From: Voacanga thouarsii
Lineage: Eukaryota; Streptophyta; Magnoliopsida; Gentianales; Apocynaceae
Reading direction: 5' to 3'
Length of the DNA stretch: 64,000 nucleotides
Assembly (NCBI GenBank): GCA_026120185.1
Contig: JANUWF010001942.1
Coordinates: forward strand, 3,038,001 to 3,102,000
In this document: positions 35,828-46,850 of the stretch, one piece after another
Numbering within the stretch: position 1 is the stretch's first letter
How the letters are laid out: the number at the start of each line of letters is the position of its first letter
Position numbers and translations under genes: made by a program
The notes under the pieces: generated by a model
The model's database searches: none
Told to the model about the DNA's origin: nothing
The model's input: the letters and a program-made list of their open reading frames with translations, nothing else

Positions 35828-37275
35828 TGTTAGGATTCGTGGACTTCTAAACGTGGAAAACATCTACGAATCCCTCCCGAGGACCCAAGTAAACGATTAA
35901 GAAGATCTAAGCTTTAAGAATTACCTCTGGTTGCTGTAATCGAAATCCTTCGATTCTGGTTGCGCTGTTATACGTTCAACCCGAACAATCACCAGACGCT
36001 GCAGTATGCGAACGTCCTCTATCGAATACACACCGCGAACTCACTCGATACCCAGGGAGTGCTAGCGCCTAGGGTTTGAGAGGTTTTTTTTTTCTTTCTG
36101 GTAGAGAATGGCACGAATGTTCTCAACCAAAAAATTGGACTATTGAAACGACGGCTAGGGTTTTCTTAAAAACCCTCGAACCTCTTAGAGTCCAACCCTA
36201 ATAATATCTTATCATATTCTAATTTCAATTCAAATTAAATTAAAACTGATATGATAAGATTCTGCCATTATCTCGGTAATTTAACTAATTATTTTACCGA
36301 GTCAGATTCTTATAATCTGGATATCATCCGATTCATCGAACTCTGGTCACCAGTAAAAATAACCTAACAAGTTCGCTTATTGTGTGACCCTATAGGTTCA
36401 TTTAACATTGGCAGTGTGCCTAAATCATATTTAAATGGCCCACAAGTTATAAGCGGTTTCTAGCAAAACATTATAACTATCCAGGTTAAATGAAGATCGG
36501 TGATCTCTTTAAACCAAACCATAATTTTATATTTAGTCCTTTTGTCACACGATATCCAGATTAAGCATAAGGCATGGAGCATGTCATCCTTATTAAGCTT
36601 AATCGATTATTTCTTGATTTCATAGTAGACTGTTCAAACAAATGATATCAATATCTTAGATTGATATATTTGAGCACGGCCATGCATTTTTAACAATCTA
36701 ACTTATCAAGGGGCCCATGGATATCTCTCACATAACTGAGAGGGACAAATTCCTTCACAATCAATCATATTCCTCTCCTTCATTTATTCTATATCCAACA
36801 GTAGTCTAATTTATTATCTGGTTAAAGACAACTTTAGACAATGTCAAAATATAGAATTTATCAAGTAAGAAACTATGATGAATTTAGGTCGAAGGACTTT
36901 CAATATTATTATGGCTAGAAAGTACTTATGACATATTCCATGAAGTACTCTCACAGTGGGTCATGTCCAATACAATGTTCTCTAACATTTATTTATGTCT
37001 TGACTCGATATCACAAATATCCATGGCCAGTAAAACATAGCCATCAAGTCACAAACATACTAATCTTAATTTATTATTATTCCAATAATAATAATCGATC
37101 AGGAACAGTTTTAGAATAGTCATTGTATTCATTGTAGGGTTTTACTATCAAGTCACGTACTTGATGACCAACAAAACAAAACTCACTATTCATAGAAAGG
37201 AAAGCCTCATATTATTATATAAAACATAATGACAATTGTATAAGTACAAATTGACTCTAGGGCATATCCCCAACA
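35828..37275 (-). mobile_element. Copia solo LTR inserted in Gyp-2 5' LTR
   Basis: It is 1448 bp, flanked by the perfect duplication AACAC (35823-35827 and 37276-37280). On the minus strand it starts TGTTGGGGATATGCCC and ends ...GAATCCTAACA. There is no internal coding sequence. It belongs to neither the alpha nor the beta family by eye, though its first bases (TGTTGGGGATATGCCCTAGAG) look copia-like. This is the deepest level of the nest. Confidence 0.92.
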
Positions 37276-39555
37276 AACACCCCACTACCTTGGCCCAACA
37301 GAGCCAGGGATGTCGCCCCATCCAAAGGACAAGGGGTCTTTATAACTAGGTCACACAAACGAAAATAAAACAATACTTTAAAATTAAAACTTATTACAAC
37401 CCCAAAAAAATTCTTCAAGAACAAATCCAAAATGAATTGTTCACTATTATCTCTCAAAACAACATTCAAAATAAATAACACAATGCCTTCAAGTAGGCAA
37501 CAAACTAGCTACTTATCTCTACAGCAGGATCGACCAGAAAACATGGCATAAAATGTGATGAGATAAAAAATCTTAGTAAGTCCATGTGTGTGCTTTGAGT
37601 GTTTCAGGTAAAATAGTTCATGTATGCAAGTTGTAAATTTTATATGAAAGAAAATGCTGGCAAGCAATAAATAAGGATTTAAATAAAGAGTGGCGTTTTG
37701 CTTTTCAAACTATACATGTGCACAATAAATACAACCACTCAAATGGGTAGCCATGGGTTGCCACACGTTGGGCCCCATAACCATATAACGGTCAGAATGC
37801 CACACTTTGTGCAAACTGACAAAAAAGGTAGGTGATCGGCCTATCAAGTAAGATACTCCTCCTTCTCTACACCTAAACATTCCAGTTTCCCACTCCGGAA
37901 ACACGCTGTCCACTTGACTGAAACTTGCTAGCTTGGACCGGCATGACTAAGTAGTACTATCGCTTCTCTAAGTTGAGTTCATCTTCTGGAGGTGGCCTCC
38001 TGCCAGAAGACTCGCTCTTGCTTTCCAAAGCTAGTACTACTAGCCTACCCTTATTGAGTACTCAACGTTGATTGTCCCACTTGGGAGAAAATTGGTAAAA
38101 CATTGCTTTATTTGGAAATAGCAATTAAGGGTTTCTAAAATTCGTGTCAAAGTTGATTTTTAGAAAGAGTTTAGTGTTTGGGCAAAATTACTTATTTGGT
38201 TTTCAAAATATTTGTTTGTTTGAACAAGAAAGGAAACAGTCCTTAATTGTTTTTACAAAAGGTAGTGTCCATACACTCTGCGTTTAGCTTGCCATAGTAA
38301 CCTTTTGACATCAAATAAGTTTATGCAGGAGCTTACCTGATCCTTTGCTTGCAATTTCACAAATGTTCCAAAGCTGACCTAACCCCGCCTGGGGTAAACA
38401 CAAACCATATGGTTATACTCAAGCTATATTCGCTTCCATAAATAATCCTAGTTCAACTTATTACAATCATGACCCTAATGTCCTAAGCTATAAGGCTAGA
38501 TGATAAAGGTTTTTGCAAAAGAAGTCTAGTTTGATAAGTAAAAATAACTAGGGGTTGTAAAATAACTCCTAATAAGTTATAGGTTCAAATAAATAAACTA
38601 GGGTTTATTTGATGAAGGATCCTAAGTCCTAGATTAAAGTAAATAATAAATTATTACTAATCTCTTAATTAATAATTAATAGTTAGAAAATAATTAACAA
38701 ATAAAATTAATAATAAGTAAATTTTAATAAATTTTGATTAAAAGATAATAAATAAATTTCAATAGTATTTATGAATCTATAGCCTACAAGATTAATATTT
38801 TACCTGTTATTATTATTTATATAAAAGGCTTTATTTTATATGATTATTATATATAAATATATATATATATATTATTTTTAATAAAATATATCATTTATTT
38901 GGCTAAAATTTCACTATTTCATTTAATATTCTAACTCCAAGGCTTCCTAGGGTTTTCGAAATTATTGAGGAAAAATATAGTCTTAATTTTGATTAACATA
39001 ATAAAATTAGCTAACTTAAGTAGTTTAGGATCAACAAAGTCATGATCATAATTTTCCTATGGCTAATAAGAATCATGAACATAAACTCCAACATCAATCA
39101 ACAAACCATTCAATTCATGAATAAGGGCTTAAATCCATATCTACTATCACATGTTCTAAACTTCACTAAGAATAATCAAATTCATGGCTTCAACAAGAAT
39201 ACAAGAACATAAACCCTATTCACAAAAGGTGGCATAATATCTAGCATGCTTAACCATCCAACTTACTCAAGACATGAAAAACATACATCGATCCACAAGA
39301 AATACTATAGAATTTAACCATGGCAAAATGCTCCAATCTCAACTCCTTCATACACAAGCATATACTCAATCCCCACATAATCTATCCTTTTTCATCCATA
39401 TTTAAGAGGCATGATTTTAGAATTATAGAGAAGGTTAAGGAGTAATACTTGGTTGATAACAATCTTGATGAAGATCCAAGCTGATCTACACGCGTAGGAG
39501 GCTTGATTTGTCCAAGAAAGAAGAAGAAGAACGGCAATGGTTGAAACAACCATTT

Positions 39556-39559
<4 letters not shown>

Positions 39560-39599
<40 letters not shown>
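39560..39599. repeat. (GA)n microsatellite in Gyp-2 5' LTR
   Basis: A 40 bp GA run. The matching site in the 3' LTR (about 29537-29556) is a short interrupted purine stretch, so the expansion happened after integration. Confidence 0.95.
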
Positions 39600-39604
<5 letters not shown>

Positions 39605-41183
39605 GTATATCATGTTTAAGGATTGAAGGAAAGAAGATGATCAAAATCATTCTTGGTTACCTTGAGAGAGTTTTTGAATCTTCAAGAAAAATTCTGATTT
39701 TTTATTTGATGGCAGAATTTTGTTTTCAATGTTTGTTGTTATAAAATACAGAAATGGTCTCTAGAGGGTGATTAGACGTGATCTGGAGTTTTTGGAAGGG
39801 ATTGGAGGTGTTTGGAGTGGTCTTAGGCTTGGAGAATGATGGAGTGTGTTCTTGATGTTTTTGGAGAAATGGAGAGAATGTTGGACGAAATTGTTGAAAG
39901 GTGTTGGCCAAATGGTTAGAGTAATTCTTGTGATTAGATTTTTAGATTAGGGGGAAGAGAGAAATCTGATCATTTGAATTTCAAAGGGAGTAATTCATGG
40001 AGTGAATTAAGGTAGAAGATATGGTAGAGTGGTTTGATTGATGGAGGTTCTTTGGGAGCTTCAATGGCTGGCTGGCTTGCTGAGGTTTTGTTGAGATGAA
40101 TGAGGTTGGAAGTGGTTATAGGGTGGCCGAAATGTTGTGTGCAATGGTGGAGAAACTTCTGGTTGTTTGAAGCTTAATCCATGGAAGTTTTCATGGAGCA
40201 ATTTGCTGAAATTTTGAATTCTAATTAGAAGCTTGATTGGAGTAATTGAAGGAGGAATTTAAGGAGTAGCTATGGTGTTCATTCGTGCAGTTCAATGGAG
40301 GAGATGATGAAGTTCTGTTCATGGCTGACTAAGGTTAATTTCACAGAAAGTTGAAGTGATTTTCGGACAAGGTTTGAAGAGGGAGCAAGGCTAGAATTTT
40401 TTGGTTGGTCATTCGAATAGTTTGCTGGAATTTTTATGCAGTTTTTTCTGCAATGTTCCAGCCGACTTGCAATGAATTTGAAGTGATATTGGAGGGTCCT
40501 TCAAGGCTGTTTTCCAGCCTTCTTTATGGAGGAAAGGCAGGGGTGAATTACTGGTTTGAGGGCTGAAGAAACAGCTTTGGTTTTTGGTCTGCCATGCTGC
40601 GAAATTGTCCAGAAAATTTTCCTGGTTTGCACAGTTTTGTGCAATCTGATTTTTGGGCAAGGATTTCAGGCTTCAAGCTGAACAAATTGGCTATTTTTCT
40701 CGCAGCATTTGAGGAAGAAAAATGGTTGAAGTTTTTGAAAGCTGGACTGACCAAGAAGCTGGAAAATCTCCAGATTACTACCATGAAGAAGATGAACACT
40801 TATGGAGTGGAGTTTGAAGGTTCAACCATGGAGATTAATTCTCTTAGGAAACTTCCTTAACTCCTTCCCCATTTTTAGTCAAAACTCTATCCTGAAGGAG
40901 CTATTTTCAAAATTCTAAGGTCAATAAACCTTGCTGAATGTTTTGGAATTAAAATGTGGATTTGGATAAATTGAATAAGTTTAATTGGTGAAGAATTGAA
41001 GGTAAGTTAAGGAACGAAAAGGGCTTGAATCCCTTAAGAATTCTTGTAGAGCATAAAAGTAGGATTAAGACATTCCCTTCATGTCTCCACTAAGACAACA
41101 CTCCTACTTCTACTTATGGCATGAAGGGATGAAAATATGCTACCTCATATAAAATAAAATTTAATCATGATAAAACTTAATTG

Positions 41184-41246
41184 GTGGGATTTGAACTCAA
41201 GACCTTAGAAATTAATTCCAAAGCCCTAACCACTAAACCACAACAA
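41184..41246 (-). other. tRNA-like module in Gyp-2 5' LTR
   Basis: This is a copy of 31141-31203 with a few substitutions (box B-like region at 41187-41197, D-arm-like region at 41222-41240 on the minus strand). Confidence 0.5.
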
Positions 41247-42632
41247 CTCTTGTTCTTATTTTCTCTCCCAAATATTCTTCCTATTTAATCCTCAAGTTAT
41301 CTTCCTATTTTCACTTCAAGCAAGATTACCACTTTACCCTTCCTACGCAATAAGCACAACTAAACCTTCTAGACTATAAATCACAATTCTAAAGCACATA
41401 TAAATCATTCAAATATATATATTCATGTAAGAAAATATGATATGCATCCCGACCCCCCTTACTCTAGGGTTGGTTTTAGTTAGGGTTTCACACAATTAAC
41501 CCCACTATGTTATCAAATAACATCTTGAGTATATATAATCGTCTATTGTGTGTGACCTATTAGGTTTCCCAGTCAATTGGTAGCAAATATGAATTAATCC
41601 AAATGTCTTTGAGATTAATAATCCATAATTAATTAGAACTAATCCTATTAATTCTAATTAGGATTGGTTTATTAATTCATCAATTAATAAACCCATAATC
41701 CCATATCATGAGCGGTATTTATTAACACATCATGACCACCCAAGAATCCAGGAAGTCAAGCGGCTTGACATGAACCCTTCAATAACAAACTGCAGTGCAA
41801 TTAACTTCTTTCACTATACAATATCTCATTGGAGTACGAAATTAGTGCCGACTCCCTCCAGAATTAATTCTGGCCCGAATATAATAGTACTTGTACTAGG
41901 AACCCACTACTCTTGATGTGTATCAATTGGAACTATTTCTAATACATAATTGCCTTGGCCAAGGACTTCTCGAGTAGTAATTCCTACAAATGGCCGTGAG
42001 ATATTTGCCCCTACTATTAGGAGTGGTGAATCCTTTATTAACCCTCTCAACTACTTTCGTTTACCTCACAATGTACCCAATATCCATCCCATAGGCGGCC
42101 CTCAATCAGGCTCTAGAGATTGGAATCAAAATATAATGCTACACAAACAAAGTACCTTGGAGATCTCAAATCTAAGGATACTTGTATGTTTACTATATTG
42201 AGATTATATCACTGGTACTAAATAGTTATCCATGTGATTATCTCATAGCTAGCTCATCCAATGAACTTGTTCCATTAACAAGCATAGTTGTGTCAACTTT
42301 GAGTATCTCAATACTCACGGATATGAGAACCACTGCCTGATCAAATCAGGAAGTCTAACACATACTAGTTTTAACGCATTAATGATTTCCTGTGTTATTA
42401 ATACTACGACTAGGGACTATTTAAGTACTAACACTATACAGTGTAGTAGGAATCTCATATCATGATCTCTATCATGATTTCCTTAACACAGTGTTATACT
42501 AGTGACTTTATCTAACAGTTATTTTACACAAAAGTAAATAAAAGAAACTGTGAGATAAATAATGTCTTTTATTAAAATAAAATGTGTCATATACAATGTA
42601 CAAGTGATTGCCTTTAGGGCATAACACTAACA

Positions 42633-43309
42633 CCATTGCATTTCCTTTCTTCTTGAACTTTCTAGGCTTGAGCCCAGTTCTTGAAGAAGAAGTCTTAGTT
42701 TTCATAGCCTTTGACTGTGGTTTCATGACCTTCTCTGTCACTTGGAGCTCTTTTATTAACTCCGTTAAACTCATATTTAACTTGTCCATATTGTAATTCA
42801 ACTTGAATTGAGTAAAAAAACTAGGTAGAAATTCCAGAACTATATCAACTTAGCTATCGGGGCCAATCACAGCCCCTAAGACTTCTGCTTCCTCAAAAGC
42901 AGCAATCATAGTGAGCATATGCTCTCTCACCTATCATGGTGCTGATGATTGTTCTAAGAGCTTTTTGCCTTGTGGGCTGGCTCTTATCAACAAACATCAT
43001 GGCTAATAACGTGCTAATATCATAAGTTGTGGCCATGTGCTCGTGTTTGGACTGGAGCACATTTGACATGGAGGCCAACATATAGTAACGAGCTATCTTA
43101 TCGGCCTTCTTCCATGCCATTTCAGCCTCTCGCTCTTCCTTGGTGGAACCTTACTTGATAACATGGTAAGTTTCATATAGGATATACTTATACTCCTCTG
43201 TTATGAGTATTATGTCCAGGTTCCTTTTCAAGTCAACATAGTTTGGTCTCAATAACTTATTCTCACAGAGAATAACTGTCAAATGACTAAAAGAACCTTC
43301 ACCAACCAT
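42633..43309 (-). pseudogene. Cop-5 gag (alpha family)
   Basis: It starts MVGEGSFSHLTVI at 43309 and reads leftwards through a UBN2-like copia gag: NYVDLKRNLDI, then YYMLASMSNVLQSKHEHMATTYD near 43080, KSQPTRQKALRTI near 42960 and NYNMDKLNMSLTELIKELQ near 42790. It ends in a basic stretch before the Cop-6 insertion. Stops and frameshifts are present. The homologues in Cop-8 and Cop-9 show the same order. Confidence 0.85.
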
Positions 43310-43480
43310 TTTTTAAAATAAAAATAAAAGAAAATTCTTAGTTTGTGAAAAAATAATTAATTTGTGCACTTTATCCCATATTAATGTTGATAATTGCTAA
43401 CCCTTACACTATTATCTTCAATACGATCAGTTTAACTCTTTGAAGAACTGACATAATTTCTTGCAAAGATTGACAGTTTT
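43310..43480 (-). other. Cop-5 leader end and breakpoint with Cop-7
   Basis: About 170 bp of alpha leader, homologous to 52874-53040 in Cop-8, stop at about 43480. The next base pairs match the interior of the beta LTR (compare 51330). There is no LTR edge here, so this is a recombination or deletion breakpoint rather than an insertion. Confidence 0.7.
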
Positions 43481-43872
43481 GTGAAATAGAGGTTTTTTCC
43501 CTTTGGAAACGGAGAGTTCTTTTCCTGAAAAACATCTTCTTCTCAACAAAATATACCCTAGCTGCCAAGTGTTTTTGCTAGCACAAAAAATCCCGGGGTG
43601 TTCTTGAGCACAATTCTTGTGTTGATTTCTATTAGAGAAATCTCTAACCTTGAGATTTAGTGACTTGGAAGGAATGAAGGAGAAGACATGCTTGGAGACT
43701 TCTGGATCGCTTCATGAACAGAGAAGGTTAAATTTTCAATCCCAGAGGCTTTCACGTGAGGTAATATCTTCATCCGTTTCAAATCCTTTTACGTATAAAT
43801 GAGATCATCGATGGGAATTCTTGATTTTATTCCACTGCACAACTTGTATTTGCATGACAAGGATTCCTCACA
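43481..43872 (+). repeat. Cop-7 truncated 5' LTR
   Basis: This is only the last about 390 bp of the beta LTR (matching 51320-51714), ending GGATTCCTCACA. Its promoter-bearing first 1.35 kb is missing. Confidence 0.85.
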
Positions 43873-43873
43873 G

Positions 43874-43886
43874 TGGTACCAGAGCC
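43874..43886 (+). promoter_or_regulatory. Cop-7 primer-binding site
   Basis: TGGTACCAGAGCC lies one base after the LTR end. It is the initiator-Met type with a T-to-C change relative to TGGTATCAGAGCC. Confidence 0.85.
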
Positions 43887-44673
43887 ACCGTTTATGCATT
43901 AATGGGTTGTGTTGAGGCCATGAAATTTATTTTGTTGTTTGCCTCTGTGTCCTCAGTGGAAATCGTTTTCACAGAGAGTTGTTTGTGAAAGAAATAAATA
44001 ATTGATTTTGTGGGCTTTGGTTGCATGAATATGTTTCTGTAAAAGTTACAGTAATGTTTAATGCCAAGGATTAATGTGTTAATTCTTGCAGAAAAATATG
44101 TTTTTCCTGCATGTGTAGTTTCTGCAACTGAAAAGCAAGGAAGTAGTTTACTTGAAAGCTATTATTTCTTGAACAATTTTGATTTGTTTTGTGTTGCTTG
44201 AATGAATTAGTTTATAAAATGGGAAAAGGAAAAAAAATTTGAATTTAATCAGAGAATAGTTCTCTGAAATTATTGCAAATCTTGAAGGTTTTTTTTCCTT
44301 TATTTCTGGGGAAGACGAAGAAGTTAAAAAAAAAAAAAAAATTTGCCCAAGCCGCAGCTTGCTAGGAGCCAAGCTGCGACTTGAGGCACAATTGGTCCCT
44401 TGCCGTGTCTTGGAGCCAAAGCTCGCAATGTCTCAGCTCCCACGATGTGCGGCTCACGTGGAAGGCTCATCAAGGGGAGGATGTAATGAGATTTTGTCTT
44501 TTGTGGGTTTCATATATACAAAAAATAAATAAATAAAATAAAAATCCTTTCATATGGCTTTTCTATTTTATCTTCTAATGGCCCACAAGTTGTTTTTTTT
44601 TTCTTTTTTCTTTTTCCACTCAATGCCTAAAACTTCCTAGAAATTATGTTTTGTGACTAACTAATATTAGTTT

Positions 44674-45025
44674 CTAAAATTGGTTTTGGAAATTAATATA
44701 TATTATCTAAAATAGTGATTTTAGATATGTAAAAAAAATTTTAAAAAAGTAATTTTTTTTTTATTAATTCTATTGAGAATTAAATCTAATTATGATTAGT
44801 TTTAAATTTAGACCCATGACTTGGGATCAAATTATATTTTGAAAATTAATATATTTTCTAAAATATTGATTTTAGATTATATATTATTATTTAATTCCTA
44901 AAATAAGATTTTAGCAATTAATAAATTTTCTAAAATATTGATTTTAGATTTTATCTTAATTTCTAGAATTTGATTTTTGAAATTAAATCTAAATTTGTTT
45001 TATTTTTCCAAAATAGAGATTTTGG
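44674..45025. repeat. Array of CTAAAAT..ATTTTAG hairpins in Cop-7 leader
   Basis: Palindromic units occur at 44674-44689, 44707-44724, 44858-44875, 44898-44914, 44930-44947 and 45008-45025. Most read CTAAAATATTGATTTTAG or close. The last reads CCAAAATAGAGATTTTGG, a paired T-to-C and A-to-G change that keeps the stem. Units are usually followed by AATTAATA-like sequence. Confidence 0.7.
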
Positions 45026-45585
45026 AATTATAAAATTTTATTTTTAATTTTTGTTTAAGCATAATTAATGGCATGGTGGATAGTTATAGACTAAAACCAA
45101 ATTATATATGTTGATGCATTTTTACAGTTTTGGTTTTTATTGAATAGGACCTGTGAGTCCTGCCTTCTCTAAAATTCTTGCATAATTCTCTTCTCATATA
45201 ACTCCCATCGAATGTAACTCAAGGTTTCTCTATTTAGGAAATTTATATAATTAGTTTACATAGGTTAGATATGGATAGAATTATTTTATTTTTGGAGATG
45301 GCGACCAAAACAAGGCGAGTGGGTAAGACCTTCTACTTAAAATATGCATGAACATATAGGATTAACCATATTAATTTTCTCTTTGGCTTAAGGAAATTAA
45401 TTTAGGGAAAGTCCATAACCGTACTACGTAATCGCTTTATTACCATGATTATCAATTTATGTGATTTATTGATACATTTATGCATGTCATTTGATGAAAT
45501 GAATAAAATGAATAAATTCTCAAATTAATATTAAACCTAATTTCTTCTGTTTATATAGTAAGAACCCTTTTTCAAGACTAGGTTG

Positions 45586-45849
45586 TTGGGCTAACCCAAG
45601 CCTACTCGACATGGGGCATGTTGAAGCTATGAAATTAAATTCCTAATTAATAGGCCTGGTTTAACTAAATTCTTTATCCCGATTGGGCTAACTCAAGCAT
45701 AAAGAAATTTAGAAGAAATATTGGGGTAACCCAAAAACTTTTAAGATTAAAAGATGTTAATCACCCAATGATTCGGTAATTACATATGATGTAATTGATA
45801 TTGAATACCTACCATTGAACTCAAATGGTAGCTTGTTGGGCAAACCCAA
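45586..45849. repeat. Array of TTGGGcTAACCCAA palindromes in Cop-7 leader
   Basis: Four copies: TTGGGCTAACCCAA (45586-45599), TTGGGCTAACTCAA (45683-45696), TTGGGGTAACCCAA (45721-45734) and TTGGGCAAACCCAA (45836-45849). They lie 190-460 bp before gag. Confidence 0.8.
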
Positions 45850-46046
45850 GGTTATTCTTGAGGAATTTGGATATTGATCTACTAGGAAAGCTTCCAACAA
45901 GCTTTCTCGAATCAATAGTGGGGCTTTTAGTTTGAGAAAAATAGTAGAGTAATAATGCACTTAATTAAAGACCTAATTATTTGCATTACATGTATGCTAT
46001 ACAGCAACCTAATATTCTCCATCTTTACATCTAGGTCATGTGCATC

Positions 46047-46850
46047 ATGTCAACCAACTTAAACTTGCGTAGCATCTTGGAGACCAACAAACTAACTAAA
46101 TTAAACTATCTCGACTGGTATAAAAACTTCAGAATCTTTCTCAAGTCAAAAAAATTGCTTAACGTGCTAAGGGCTCCTATTTGCCGCCACCAGCTTAAGA
46201 TGCTCGTGCTAATGAGCATGCTATCCACAAGAAGCATAAGGAGGAGAATGACACGACATCTTGTATCATGTTGGCGTCAGACTCTTGAGCTACAAAACAA
46301 CACGAGCATATGGATGCTCAATTGATGATTCTCCATTTTCGAGAGCTGTTTAACGCCCAAACCAGAATAGAGAGATAAGATATTGAAGAAATTATTTCAT
46401 TATAAAATGGCTTATGCTGCTTCTGTGGCTACTCATAAGCTGAAGATGCTGGGCATAATTGAGAAGCTTGGATCTTTTGGGTTCGTAATGGACCATGAAT
46501 TTAGTATTGACTTAAGTTTACAATCTTTACCTAATAGTTTTTCACAATTTGTGATTAACTATCAAATGAACAAGATTGAGTCCACCATTCCTGAGTTGAT
46601 CAATCTTCTCAAGACTGCGAAGTCCTCTATGAAGAAGGATTCAATATGGTCTTGATAGTAGAATCTTCTGCTTCCAAAAAGAAAGTTTAAAGAAAGAAGA
46701 AGAAGGATCCCACTAAACTTAAAGGTAGTGTGAAGTAGTAGGATGCAGCCACCAAAGGCCAATGCCATCATTATGGTAAAATGAGCCACTAGAGATGCAA
46801 CTGCAAAGCCTACTTGGAGACCGTTAAGGAAAAAAAGCAGAAGGAGAAGC
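46047..46850 (+). pseudogene. Cop-7 gag (beta family)
   Basis: It starts MSTNLNLRSILETNKLTKLN, the usual copia gag N-terminus (NYLDWYKNFRIFLK). A frameshift near 46170 breaks it. The next good stretch (46383-46655) has KMAYAASVATHKLKMLG and LQSLPNSFSQFVINYQMNK. The zinc knuckle near 46768 reads CHHYGKMSH, so the second Cys is Tyr and the following Trp/Lys region has a stop. Confidence 0.82.

Larger units (their letters stand above)
27324..41492 (-). mobile_element. Gyp-2: Ty3/gypsy chromovirus, internally deleted, LTRs over 4 kb
   Basis: It has LTRs at 27324-31448 and 35819-41492, the latter containing a solo LTR insertion. The perfect 5 bp target duplication CAATT is at 27319-27323 and 41493-41497. 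Element-sense termini are TGTGAAACCCC and GGGGTGTTACA. The internal region is only 4.4 kb and minus-strand coded. Most of gag, the zinc knuckles and the protease active site are deleted, while RT, RNase H, integrase and a degraded chromodomain remain. It belongs to the same clade as Gyp-1 but is a different family. Confidence 0.93.
35819..41492 (-). repeat. Gyp-2 5' LTR, split near its edge by a solo LTR
   Basis: Only the last 9 bp (TGGTAACAC on the plus strand) lie left of the inserted copia LTR. The rest is at 37276-41492. It has a (GA)n expansion at 39560-39599 that the 3' LTR lacks, and about 80 extra bp near 37527-37640. Confidence 0.9.
26739..42632 (-). mobile_element. Cop-6: beta-type solo LTR with a different second half, split by Gyp-2
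   Basis: In element sense it starts at 42632 (TGTTAGTGTTATGCCC) and ends at 26739 (GAGATACCTAACA). After removing Gyp-2 (27324-41492) it is about 1.72 kb with no internal region. The target duplication is CCACT at 26734-26738 versus CCATT at 42633-42637, one mismatch. The site lies within alpha gag, where Cop-8 is uninterrupted (GGCCACTATATTTCC near 52170). The first about 1.1 kb matches the Cop-4 and Cop-7 LTRs and the rest does not. Confidence 0.85.
26273..43480 (-). mobile_element. Cop-5: alpha-family copia 5' part, split by Cop-6/Gyp-2
   Basis: Minus-strand alpha sequence is present at 42633-43480 (leader and gag) and 26273-26738 (zinc knuckle and protease). It is separated by the beta solo LTR Cop-6. 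Joining the two halves restores the gag order seen uninterrupted in Cop-8 (51715-53387). At 26273 it is cut by a beta LTR end, and at 43480 by truncated Cop-7 LTR sequence. Confidence 0.85.
43887..46046 (+). other. Cop-7 leader
   Basis: This is about 2.1 kb of AT-rich non-coding leader between PBS and gag. It holds an A-rich run near 44325-44341 and two palindrome arrays, listed separately. The 74-codon minus-strand ORF near 44148 is low-complexity and not supported. Confidence 0.7.
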
